From Polytrichum commune (Eukaryota > Streptophyta > Polytrichopsida > Polytrichales > Polytrichaceae), in NCBI GenBank assembly GCA_950295325.1, contig OX485804.1, positions 5,084,001 through 5,148,000 of the forward strand: a DNA stretch of 64,000 nt. Reading direction: 5' to 3'. The notes beneath the pieces are model-generated. The model did no database searches. It was given only the letters and a program-made list of their open reading frames with translations, and had not been told where the DNA came from. Made by a program: the position numbers and the translations under genes. Numbering within the stretch: position 1 is the first letter of the stretch; every line of letters begins with the position of its first letter. Shown in pieces: positions 43,257-55,606 of this stretch.

Positions 43257-46204
43257 ATGAATACTATGGCCGACCAATACAGTCAGGGGACCCTCACGGA
43301 ATATGACGTCGTGAGGAGCACCCAGTTTGTGGACGACTTGTCCCGACCGGTATGTGTTTCTCGCACTCTGCATCCTCAGTTGGCCAACACTAATGCATGG
43401 CCTTGTGGCAACATGGAAAACGTGCCTGTAAGTAATTCTGATTTATGCACATTCACATTGAATTGCACTCTTTTGCAACGTCGTTGAAGTAGTTAGCTGT
43501 CATTTCCACCACAAATAGGTCTTGCATTGACACTCATGTGTTCCCCCTTTGTATATACAGGTATTTAGAGGTGCATCAGCGCAACCACAGAGGATCGACC
43601 AATCACAGGTCCGACCCCTCCCCTCCTCACCAGTGCAGTCGCCCTGAGATCATACCGATGTCTCTTTATTGTCCTTCTCCCGTGCATTATGAATTGGATG
43701 TAATGCAGTTCTCTCCTGGCATTGCCAATGTAACATATTGGATGCCCTGCATATAGTTGTCTAGGTTCCGTGCTCATGGTTGGTATGCCCCAGACGAAGA
43801 TAAACTTGCCTACTCACAAATCATTGTATGCAGATATTCAGCATGCCTTATTCAGCGCCCTATCACCAACAACAGAACACAATTCCGTGGCAATCTGTCC
43901 AGCCGGTTTATGGAAGTATGGGTGGTCTACCCCAATCCATGTACAATCCGTATATTGGTACACCAGTTACTCCATCCAATGCATACAACAATCACGTGTC
44001 ATATCCTGCACAGCCACGAGACACGCAGTTCGATGGGACTACCTCTGGCCGCGCATTGTTGCCGCAGCAGAATCGGCCACAAGGTGCACCATTTGGCTCC
44101 CCACCCAGTCATGCGGCAGCCGCAGAATACTACACATCAGGACAGGTGCAAAATCCACCACATGAAAGTACGCAACCTCGCACACGGACACAGTGTATGC
44201 CTGTGGAAGCTGCGGAGGGCCAGACAGTTGCTGGACTCCTAACTGGAATGGGACAAGGCAGTTGTGGGCAACAAAGAGAAACCCATACAACCAGAGATAC
44301 GAGTGGGGGTCGTGTGGAGTCTAGCAAGGTTTTGGGAGCAGAGAGTGCACGGCCAGCGCCATCAACATTGGGGCGGCAATCTGTTCACACAGTTGCCAGT
44401 GCCCATACATCATCGGAAGGAGGTACCTTGCGCGACCGGCGTCACTCCCTGAAGGAGCCATCTTTGGTGATAAATACAAACAATAGCCCCACATTGTTAA
44501 GTCCAACATCCAGTAAGTCATCCCCACCCTCCACGTTGTCACAGAGAAAGCAACTTAGAGTAGAAGAGAAGTCATATCTAAAAGAAGTGAAAAGATCCAT
44601 TGCAGAAGGTAGAGTGCCACAAGTCCGGCTCGAACAAAACCACAATGGTGCCATAGTCAAATACAAAGCGCAATTCTTGAACGCACTCAAACTAGCTGCA
44701 CTTGCAATTGTTCCATGCGCCGATATAGACATAAAGAATCCATGCACCATGCAAGAAATCATGAGAGAAGTGAAGCGACAGTTCATAATAGAGAAGCCAC
44801 TCCCGGACGGCATGGTAGAGGGGTATCTCCAACGTCTATACAAGAGAAATAGATCATTGTATCATCGTCAATGGCTCCTACACGGTGATAGTAGCAGGCC
44901 TGATGATTGTTCATCAGCGGCATGGTTGCAATTGGTAGATTACTGGAAGTCATCGGAAGGGAGCAGAGAATGCGAGAGAAACAAGGCAAATGCATCAACA
45001 AAGAAAGGCACGGGAGTACGTTATCATATCCTCTCCTTGTACTATGAAAATTTGTAATGAGGATTCAGCTGTTCCTAGTTCAGGAATTGTGAGGTCCACC
45101 GTTCTTTGGTGGCTGCAAGGATTTGTCTCCCCTCACACCTCCTTGGGGTGTGCAATTCTTGACACCTGTCCTAACTCATCACTTTGTTTGGGTGTATGTA
45201 GGCAAAACGCCATAGTACCTCCAGAGATAGGAGATCCACAACCGAAAGTGAAGGTGGCGCTCGTTGCAGCTCCTATGCGCAGGAGAAAGCACATCCGGTA
45301 ATATCATGAACCCCTAAATGGCCACTTTATTGTGTTTGCATGAATTTTCCAACACAGGAGTCCCACTGATTGACGGCAGGAGTTCAGGAAGTATAACACT
45401 TGTATTTTCCCCCTAAACCAGACTGCACACGTAGAATCTCTAACCCATGGGTGTGCTGCCCATGTTATGAACCTGCAGAAAGAAAATCCCTTACGGGGTA
45501 CGGGACTGCCGCGTCTATCGCACACATCGTCGTCATCGAAAATTTCTTCTTCGGACGGTCTTGTGGAGCGACCGCCCATGCTCGACATTAGCAACAAACT
45601 CCATGCATTGGTAGATGAGTTTGTATCTAATTTGTCGTCAGAATGTGACTCTCTAGCTAACATTGTCTGTGTTGAAGCCCATAAGTATGTCGCACACGAC
45701 AGTGCATTAACTCAGACACAGACTCAGAGGCCGAGCAATCGCACGACGTCAGAGGTGTTGAAGGGGTTGACCAGGCCCTCCACCACTCCCTTAACCACAT
45801 TGCAGAATAGAGAAGGCAAGTCACATGTGCAACCGGGCAAACCAAACTTCCAGGCAGGCAACAAAGGAAATAGAGAGGAGGACAGTGACTTGCGATACAT
45901 GAAGAACACGAAGGCGAAAAGTGCAGCTCCGCAGGAGTTGGACGACACAGTTCCCTTTAGAGTTCTGGAAGTGGATATTGAGGTCCAGACGGCGAAGGAT
46001 GTCCCACATCGTGGCGGCCGCACAAATCACACGGCGGCGAGAGGGAGACCCAACCAACCTGTTGAGCTATTGTCATCCGACTCAACTTCGGATGAAAGCC
46101 CTCGTGCACGCGCCAAACAATCTGTGAGAAAGCCAGTCACCCAATTTGCCACAAAGGGAAGAGACTCAACCTCTCAAAGGAGCTCAAGAAGGAAGGAGAC
46201 TAGG
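43257..46204 (+). CDS. TNPA-like gene, copy truncated by the assembly gap
   Basis: Identical to the first six exons of the gene at 51515-55606. The corresponding exons are 43257-43349, 43380-43427, 43561-43608, 43834-45015, 45202-45297 and 45479-46204, where the N run begins. It is most likely the same locus represented twice, not a second gene. See the full description at 51515. Confidence 0.7.
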
Positions 46205-46404
46205 NNNNNNNNNNNNNNNNNNNNNNNNNNNNNNNNNNNNNNNNNNNNNNNNNNNNNNNNNNNNNNNNNNNNNNNNNNNNNNNNNNNNNNNNNNNNNNNN
46301 NNNNNNNNNNNNNNNNNNNNNNNNNNNNNNNNNNNNNNNNNNNNNNNNNNNNNNNNNNNNNNNNNNNNNNNNNNNNNNNNNNNNNNNNNNNNNNNNNNNN
46401 NNNN
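46205..46404. other. Assembly gap of exactly 200 Ns
   Basis: A fixed-length run of N. Round-number gaps are scaffold placeholders of unknown true size. The sequence left of the gap equals the sequence ending at 54462, so contig ends overlap and the gap is probably negative. Confidence 0.98.
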
Positions 46405-49400
46405 CATCAACTCACGCCGGGGCACCAAGTAAAAATGGCGCTAAACCACTCCAGCATCCACACTACTGTCTTGTTAGCTGTGTCGTTGACCATATACACA
46501 AGTTATTCACTCAGGCAATGGACCTTAGATATACTGCCAGCAACAGACACTCCGAAGAATCATTAGGGCAAGTAGTGTTGTCAATGTCTGCCTGCAACAG
46601 GGGTTTCATGTAAGCATCCATACTTACATGGTCCTCGCAGATCTTCTGGTACACGCAATCTTACCTCAACGGTTCCCCTGAGGACTCGATCGTCAGCCGG
46701 TGAAGCCCGGTTCCCTGCATCCTCCGCAGATAAAGACCCCATGCCTTCTACATACTGCTACTTGACACAAATACGAATCAGTACCTCCCATGAAAGTGAG
46801 GTGATCTTCACAGAATATGGGGACATTGCTTGACATAATTCAGGAGGTAAGATGGAAAGCCCATCAAAGTCCTATTCATGTTGTTGCGCGCATTACGAAG
46901 GCACTTTATATGATCATGGTGCTCAATCAGTGGCTGCCATTCTCGACACAACCTGTTCTCCCATACCCAACATCATCACCAGACTGGGTGAACCCTCTAA
47001 CTTTTCGTACATTTCTCAGCTGAGTTGAGAATGACACACATTCTGACACACATCATACGCTCTTACACAGTGAACTAAGAATACGTTGTATGTTTAAACC
47101 ATTAGACTTCTAACAATCCTCCAGGTTGAAGATGGTGTAGCCATTCTGGCAGGCAACTCAACCGCAAACATCTACATCCTTGCAGCATGACAACCATGAT
47201 AACTATATATTACTGAATCTGCCCATCTGTAACTGATGTTACACTCCGACTCTGCATTGCCGAAACAAGTCTGGCTACAGATCGAACTGCATAGGCAGTG
47301 TGTGGCATAACGGAACACGCAGGCACGACAATGTTGAAGAGGACCCAGTGGGTCAATCCATAGTGCTGAACCAAGCCATTGTTGCGTGGTCAACATTGGT
47401 GGAGGCAGGTTTCATATATTTTGGGTGAAAACATTAAGAATCGTATCGGCAAAGCACACTAGCCAAAAATGGGGCTTGGAAACTTACCTTTCGGATCGCA
47501 GACTCCGCTGTCAGATTGCATCTGACAACAGAATGCCCTTGTAATTACGTTCTGCTGCGACGGCGATCTCCTCCAATAGGTGTGACACTCCAAGTGCATA
47601 CCCACACACAACTGGGTCAGTCGTCACGATAAAAACATACTGAAGAATGCTGACCAAGCTAAGGATGCAAGATGCCAATAATGACATAATGACATAATTG
47701 CTACACAGTTTGCCCGGAAATCCAGTTATAGAAGTTAAGAAAATGTCACAAAATAGATAACAACGCCAAACATTCAAGCTACTCTGAGACAAGGGAGGAC
47801 AGCAGCCACGCGTCCCTCGTCCGCCTCTGAGAGCGTGTGCAATTCAAGTCCCAATCACGGAGACGTTCATTCTGCAATGAGGCACAAGATCAGTCATAGT
47901 ACTGCAAGTTTTATGATCGGCACACGGCGATGACTTGATCTACTCGACACAATAACTACGACATGGCATGAACAAGGCTGATCCACGCCGTCATACAATC
48001 ACCCACACACAGAAACATTGGGGCGGATCCACCACAAATCGCAGAGTGAATGGATCTAAACAACACATCACGGCTACACAGAACCTGACATGTAGAACGC
48101 CAAGCTAGTCAGCAATGGCGCAAATTTCCTCGGGTGAAAGTGCGACGATGCCGTCATGTAGACGGACAATAGAGCTTTGTAACACAGCTCTGGACCCGGG
48201 AGCCCAAACCGTCGCAGATATGCACACACAAGGTGAAGGACACATGAACTCTTCACAAAAGAAAGAGATAACCTCGGCAAGTTGCAACGTCGCAGACCCC
48301 GCAAAAGGCAGTCCTCGCCAAGATAGCCTCGGTTGTATCATTCACGCTTTGCGGCATGACACAAAGGAACCTCACACAATGCGATCTACAATGGCGCAAC
48401 GCGTCGTGAACGCCGATGCGTTACGCGGGGTATGTGTCCTCCCCTAAACCAGCAGAATGCAACACACATCCAGCACCAAGATCGCTGAGTTGCCGTCTAC
48501 TGCAATACGAGCTTGCCGAAACCTCCAAAAACCATGACAAAGCTGCGTACATGCAAGAGCAGATGGGTAGAACGAACGGGGATGACAAGAATGGCGGAGT
48601 TCAAGCAGGGTGGAGCCTACCTGTGTAGAGCCCGCCGCCGAAAATACACAACCAGACTGCCCGATTAATTTTGGCCGTTGATGGCTCCCTGCCCGAGGCA
48701 ATGTGCTGCCCGAGGCAATCTTGACCGTCCATCAGGGGGCGACGATGTGGATGGGAAAAGTTATTCACACGTGTTGAGGATGACGTGTCTCCCACCACGT
48801 CATCGGTGGGGGCTGGAGTTAACCCCATGATTGCCATGGCCATGCTGCCAGGCCGCTGTGCGTACGTGGGGATTTGATCCAGCCCCCGGGTGATGATGGT
48901 TGAAGATCTTCGACACGATTCCCCTTCGCTCGAGGCTGGCAGTTGGCCCACCCTCATCAGGCACACTTTGTTGCAGACTCTTCCCATTTCGACTTTCCCC
49001 CGGAACGGATCTCTTTCGCTTCAATTTCCCGCTGCTTGGCAATTGAATTTCCCTCGAGGTCCCTCTGAGTCGGTTTGGTTCTGCCTCGACTTGCATACAT
49101 CCTGTCAATCACCTGCATTCGTTAGGAGTCTCTGTTAGGTGCATCGTCTCCTCGTCTCCGCGAATCTTTCTTTTCTCTCAGACTCACTACATCGTCTCCT
49201 CCTCGCCTTTCTCACATGAGCAGACTCTATCCTCAACATCAGCGTGCATTGCCTCTCGGTCTTTGTGTGCCTCCGCCTTGCTACCCTACACTGTACAAGG
49301 AGTGGAGTGTTGCAGTGATCCATGGTCACTTTCGCACTTGCCTCCCGTTGGCCAATCCAATCACCTATCTGTGCGCAGCCTGTGGTTTCCATCTCATGCT

Positions 49401-52400
49401 GGCATAGGTGTGCAACATGTGCAGTTTTCATACACGCAAGTTTCCCTTCGTTCTTTGTCGCTCTGACCTGCCTATAGCATGCCGGATGCGGACCCTAAAG
49501 CATCGCCATGTTTTTTGCGCCAGGGGTCTTAGTCAAGCAACCTTCTTTTGGTGTTGAACCCTTCGCACGCCCCGTCGCCTTTGTCTGGGGGCTCGACTAT
49601 CACTTGTGCGTCAGAGTGCACCAGTTTGTCTGCCTGTGCCACACAACCCCACACTGTGCACCCTGATGTGTTTGACCTGTGTTGGGTCGGTGTGCAAACC
49701 CAACATGTTGATGCTGCCAAGATCCCCCGCCAATGTTGTTGTTTTGAGCTACCTTTAACACGCAGGATGTGGCTGTGCCATTTTCCGTCATCAGTTTTTT
49801 CAATTTTGGTCTGCTTTCAGTTTGTTGGTGATTGTTTAGGCAACATTTGATACATATGTCCATGTTAAAACTAAACCCTGCTCAAGTTGCCTCCTGTGAG
49901 TACGGTCTTGTTGTATCCGGTATGTGGCTATTTTGTGAAGACTCTTAGTCAGATCTGTTTTGAGTGGTGTATTGGCCCAGCATGTTTGCCTATTTCCCCT
50001 AGAATCAAATGTGTGGACTATGGTGATGGGCTATTACACCACGGAGAGATCATCTGTTACAGTTTTCCTGTCATCGTTCACTTCAAAATGACCATATCGT
50101 CATATTTTTCAGTCTTGGTCTGCGGCAAGTTTGTTGGTGAGTGTTTAGGCAGCATTTGATACATATGTCCATATTAATCTTCCTTGCTCAAGTTGCCTCC
50201 TGTGAGTATTCTCTTGTTGTTTCCGGTATGTGGGCATTGTTTGATCACTCCCAGACAGATATGTTTTGAGTGGTGTATGGCAAAGTGTGTTACGACTATT
50301 TCCTCTATCCTCAAATGTATGTCATATGGGGATTGGCTATTACATCACGCAGAGTTCCCTCTGTAACAGTTTTCCTGTCATCGTGCATTTTGAAATGACC
50401 ATATCAATGGTCCCCTCCTGGATGAGGGAACCACTGCGCAATTGTGCCGTCGACTCGCTGTAGTGTCGAAGTGGTCGTATTCGGGTGAGATGGCAATGGA
50501 AAAGTAGTCCGGTGCTAACTATTTTTTGGCATGCTTGTGACCACAATTATTTCTTAATCCGGGGTGACATTGTTTAGATGCGTGGTTGAGAGATAAACTT
50601 ATGTGCTGGTATTCTCTATTAAAGACACTATGCTTAGAACAGTATTTTGCCTTTGGCACCACTGCAGCGTCTTGAACGTGCACACAGGAATGTTGAAAAC
50701 AAACCAGAAGAGGCTGTAAGTAATCCGATTTATGTAGCGATACTTTGCTCACCAATAGTTAGCAATGTCGATGTGGATCCCGTATGGCCATGTCCTGTGA
50801 CATGTAGTTGTATGCTCCTTGGAACTACACACTCCCTGGGATTTGTCTTCCTTCCAATTCGTGGTCATTGCTTATGCCGTGTTCAAGTTGGACAACGGCA
50901 ATAGTGTATTGTGTTTGATGCCGGTTTAAGGGTACACGCTGTGTCGTATATTTCTCCATGCTTGAGTATTCCGTGTTGCTGGATGTTAGATTCTTCTCTT
51001 TTGATTCTCTATGTGACACCCTTTTTAGGACTCTTCACAAAATTTCTCAACTTTTTCTAGCTTGCAGGCGGTGTACTTTTGCAGATCAGAGATCACTCTC
51101 CCATTGGTTCATGATTATGGAGTAGCAGGCCTCTTACATACACATTTCACATCAGCTTATCCAAGATCAGCAGGTTCTTTTCACTTTTCCATCATAAACC
51201 CATTTCCAGCCTCCATTCAACCTTGATCCGTATATTGATGGTCTGTAGTGTGTAGTGGTCTCAAATCAACCTCCATTTTTTATTAGGTTTCTCTATGGCA
51301 GAATTCAGTGATCGAGGCCATGCCAGTTGCAATGCAAGATATGGCCAGGTATTGATGAAGTTGGTTGCAATGCCTCCGTGATAGTGCACAGATTCCACTC
51401 TGTAACTTTGGGCAGACACAATCTACGACCACAATTACGTGATCGCCCAACACTCAGAAGTCCTTCGCATAGTAGGGCCCCGATATTTTTCCCAGTTCTA
51501 TATTGGACAATTATATGAATACTATGGCCGACCAATACAGTCAGGGGACCCTCACGGAATATGACGTCGTGAGGAGCACCCAGTTTGTGGACGACTTGTC
51601 CCGACCGGTATGTGTTTCTCGCACTCTGCATCCTCAGTTGGCCAACACTAATGCATGGCCTTGTGGCAACATGGAAAACGTGCCTGTAAGTAATTCTGAT
51701 TTATGCACATTCACATTGAATTGCACTCTTTTGCAACGTCGTTGAAGTAGTTAGCTGTCATTTCCACCACAAATAGGTCTTGCATTGACACTCATGTGTT
51801 CCCCCTTTGTATATACAGGTATTTAGAGGTGCATCAGCGCAACCACAGAGGATCGACCAATCACAGGTCCGACCCCTCCCCTCCTCACCAGTGCAGTCGC
51901 CCTGAGATCATACCGATGTCTCTTTATTGTCCTTCTCCCGTGCATTATGAATTGGATGTAATGCAGTTCTCTCCTGGCATTGCCAATGTAACATATTGGA
52001 TGCCCTGCATATAGTTGTCTAGGTTCCGTGCTCATGGTTGGTATGCCCCAGACGAAGATAAACTTGCCTACTCACAAATCATTGTATGCAGATATTCAGC
52101 ATGCCTTATTCAGCGCCCTATCACCAACAACAGAACACAATTCCGTGGCAATCTGTCCAGCCGGTTTATGGAAGTATGGGTGGTCTACCCCAATCCATGT
52201 ACAATCCGTATATTGGTACACCAGTTACTCCATCCAATGCATACAACAATCACGTGTCATATCCTGCACAGCCACGAGACACGCAGTTCGATGGGACTAC
52301 CTCTGGCCGCGCATTGTTGCCGCAGCAGAATCGGCCACAAGGTGCACCATTTGGCTCCCCACCCAGTCATGCGGCAGCCGCAGAATACTACACATCAGGA

Positions 52401-54462
52401 CAGGTGCAAAATCCACCACATGAAAGTACGCAACCTCGCACACGGACACAGTGTATGCCTGTGGAAGCTGCGGAGGGCCAGACAGTTGCTGGACTCCTAA
52501 CTGGAATGGGACAAGGCAGTTGTGGGCAACAAAGAGAAACCCATACAACCAGAGATACGAGTGGGGGTCGTGTGGAGTCTAGCAAGGTTTTGGGAGCAGA
52601 GAGTGCACGGCCAGCGCCATCAACATTGGGGCGGCAATCTGTTCACACAGTTGCCAGTGCCCATACATCATCGGAAGGAGGTACCTTGCGCGACCGGCGT
52701 CACTCCCTGAAGGAGCCATCTTTGGTGATAAATACAAACAATAGCCCCACATTGTTAAGTCCAACATCCAGTAAGTCATCCCCACCCTCCACGTTGTCAC
52801 AGAGAAAGCAACTTAGAGTAGAAGAGAAGTCATATCTAAAAGAAGTGAAAAGATCCATTGCAGAAGGTAGAGTGCCACAAGTCCGGCTCGAACAAAACCA
52901 CAATGGTGCCATAGTCAAATACAAAGCGCAATTCTTGAACGCACTCAAACTAGCTGCACTTGCAATTGTTCCATGCGCCGATATAGACATAAAGAATCCA
53001 TGCACCATGCAAGAAATCATGAGAGAAGTGAAGCGACAGTTCATAATAGAGAAGCCACTCCCGGACGGCATGGTAGAGGGGTATCTCCAACGTCTATACA
53101 AGAGAAATAGATCATTGTATCATCGTCAATGGCTCCTACACGGTGATAGTAGCAGGCCTGATGATTGTTCATCAGCGGCATGGTTGCAATTGGTAGATTA
53201 CTGGAAGTCATCGGAAGGGAGCAGAGAATGCGAGAGAAACAAGGCAAATGCATCAACAAAGAAAGGCACGGGAGTACGTTATCATATCCTCTCCTTGTAC
53301 TATGAAAATTTGTAATGAGGATTCAGCTGTTCCTAGTTCAGGAATTGTGAGGTCCACCGTTCTTTGGTGGCTGCAAGGATTTGTCTCCCCTCACACCTCC
53401 TTGGGGTGTGCAATTCTTGACACCTGTCCTAACTCATCACTTTGTTTGGGTGTATGTAGGCAAAACGCCATAGTACCTCCAGAGATAGGAGATCCACAAC
53501 CGAAAGTGAAGGTGGCGCTCGTTGCAGCTCCTATGCGCAGGAGAAAGCACATCCGGTAATATCATGAACCCCTAAATGGCCACTTTATTGTGTTTGCATG
53601 AATTTTCCAACACAGGAGTCCCACTGATTGACGGCAGGAGTTCAGGAAGTATAACACTTGTATTTTCCCCCTAAACCAGACTGCACACGTAGAATCTCTA
53701 ACCCATGGGTGTGCTGCCCATGTTATGAACCTGCAGAAAGAAAATCCCTTACGGGGTACGGGACTGCCGCGTCTATCGCACACATCGTCGTCATCGAAAA
53801 TTTCTTCTTCGGACGGTCTTGTGGAGCGACCGCCCATGCTCGACATTAGCAACAAACTCCATGCATTGGTAGATGAGTTTGTATCTAATTTGTCGTCAGA
53901 ATGTGACTCTCTAGCTAACATTGTCTGTGTTGAAGCCCATAAGTATGTCGCACACGACAGTGCATTAACTCAGACACAGACTCAGAGGCCGAGCAATCGC
54001 ACGACGTCAGAGGTGTTGAAGGGGTTGACCAGGCCCTCCACCACTCCCTTAACCACATTGCAGAATAGAGAAGGCAAGTCACATGTGCAACCGGGCAAAC
54101 CAAACTTCCAGGCAGGCAACAAAGGAAATAGAGAGGAGGACAGTGACTTGCGATACATGAAGAACACGAAGGCGAAAAGTGCAGCTCCGCAGGAGTTGGA
54201 CGACACAGTTCCCTTTAGAGTTCTGGAAGTGGATATTGAGGTCCAGACGGCGAAGGATGTCCCACATCGTGGCGGCCGCACAAATCACACGGCGGCGAGA
54301 GGGAGACCCAACCAACCTGTTGAGCTATTGTCATCCGACTCAACTTCGGATGAAAGCCCTCGTGCACGCGCCAAACAATCTGTGAGAAAGCCAGTCACCC
54401 AATTTGCCACAAAGGGAAGAGACTCAACCTCTCAAAGGAGCTCAAGAAGGAAGGAGACTAGG
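46405..54462. repeat. Second copy of the exact 8,058 bp repeat
   Basis: Begins immediately after the N run with CATCAACTCACGCC, which is position 38147 in the first copy, and runs to 54462, after which the sequence is unique (GCCCCTCC...). Confidence 0.95.
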
Positions 54463-55606
54463 AGCCCCTCCTGGTCTCCAGAGAGTTCACATTTGATGAA
54501 CTATTCATATGAGGAGGATACGGCAGGACTTGGTGGGACAAGTCCTCATGGTGAAACGACGTTCCCAAAGTTGAGGTGGCCTGCGGACTTAGGCGATGGC
54601 TACCTTGATGGAGGTTCTGGTCAGAAAAGTGACGACAATGATGTACATAGCAAAACAATGAACGGGCCCAAACATGAAAGGTTAAAATCCGATGTGGACA
54701 TCAGCCTGGAAGAGGGTGATGAATCTAATGGAGAAGATACTGGACGCGATGCAATCCAAACAGAATCAGATGGCGAAGAGCTGCCTGTGCTACCCAAGGT
54801 TCCAGTGAAGCGGAAGGTGGCGAATCCACCCAAAGTCTCCGAGAGAAGGACCCAAAGAGGCAATGCAAAAAGTACAAGTCCCTCGACAAAGAGACAGAGA
54901 ACTCCGCAGATGGATGCATCTGTCATCACTCAACTTTCATTTGCCAGGCGGCCTCCCAATAGTGTGAGTGTTCCACCTTCTGGTTGTGACTGTAATGCAT
55001 AATAGAATTGTCGTCTTCAAAGTTGGCTGAAGTTGACCCTGTAATTAAACGAATGGCAGTGACTTGATATAATTGTGGGTATCGATATTTGTGTCGCAGA
55101 GTCCAATCAGAGTCAGAGTAAAGGTTTGGGTTTTGCATCCAAAGTTCGACGGGAAGGTTGTGGCGGAGGCCTACGCCGGAATCAACCACAAGTCTAGGTG
55201 CCTAAACGACGAGCAGGATTTATGCAAGAAAGGAGAACAAATGATTAGTGTAATAAGAGTGTTCTACAAAGACACTCCGGTGATGTTCAAGAAGGAAGGG
55301 CGCTACCCAAAGCACATCGCCTTCCTGGACCAAGCAGAGGGACTGCCCAACAGTCCCATATTGTGGGGCGTATGCTACATAATGCAGATTCCGACTATGG
55401 AAGAAATAACTCGGTTGATGGGTAAGCTCACCTCAGCTGTTTGTGGCAGGGCATCCTCCAATGCGGTTGGAGAGGGGCCGAAAGGGAAGAGAACGAACTC
55501 ACCATCCACCACGACAGAATCTTTGGAAGCTGCCAAGCCGCGGGATTCTTCGCAATTGAGGAAGAAGACCGAGCAGAACAGACCCCCCAACAAGAAGGGT
55601 ACCTAA
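51515..55606 (+). CDS. TNPA-like CACTA accessory protein gene, seven exons
   Basis: Proposed exons: 51515-51607, 51638-51685, 51819-51866, 52092-53273, 53460-53555, 53737-54963 and 55100-55606. Every internal exon is a multiple of three and every intron is GT-AG in phase 0, giving about 1,066 residues without a stop. After a Gln/Pro/Tyr-rich N-terminus, exon 4 ends with the plant En/Spm Transposase_24-type pattern: YLKEVKRSIAEG, FLNALKLAAL, YKRNRSLYHRQWLL, then WLQLVDYWKSSEGSRECERN with KANAS. Exon 6 is charged and disordered with Ser/Arg runs. Exon 7 (VRVKVWVLHPKFDGKVVAEA, then ILWGVCYIMQIP) may match the TNP1/Transposase_23 fold; this is tentative. TNPA proteins bind subterminal repeats and pair the ends for TNP2. 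It lies head-to-head with TNP2, whereas classic En/Spm encodes both on one strand. The start codon and first exon are the least certain. Confidence 0.75.

Larger units (their letters stand above)
38147..46204. repeat. First copy of an exact 8,058 bp repeat flanking the assembly gap
   Basis: Corresponds base for base, as far as I can follow, to 46405-54462 at a constant offset of 8,258. It ends exactly at the N run. Confidence 0.95.

Noticed and set aside
46817-54385. Second set of open frames suggesting a second TNPA-like gene and other genes
   Set aside because: They are exact copies of those at 38559-46127 and are explained by the assembly duplication.
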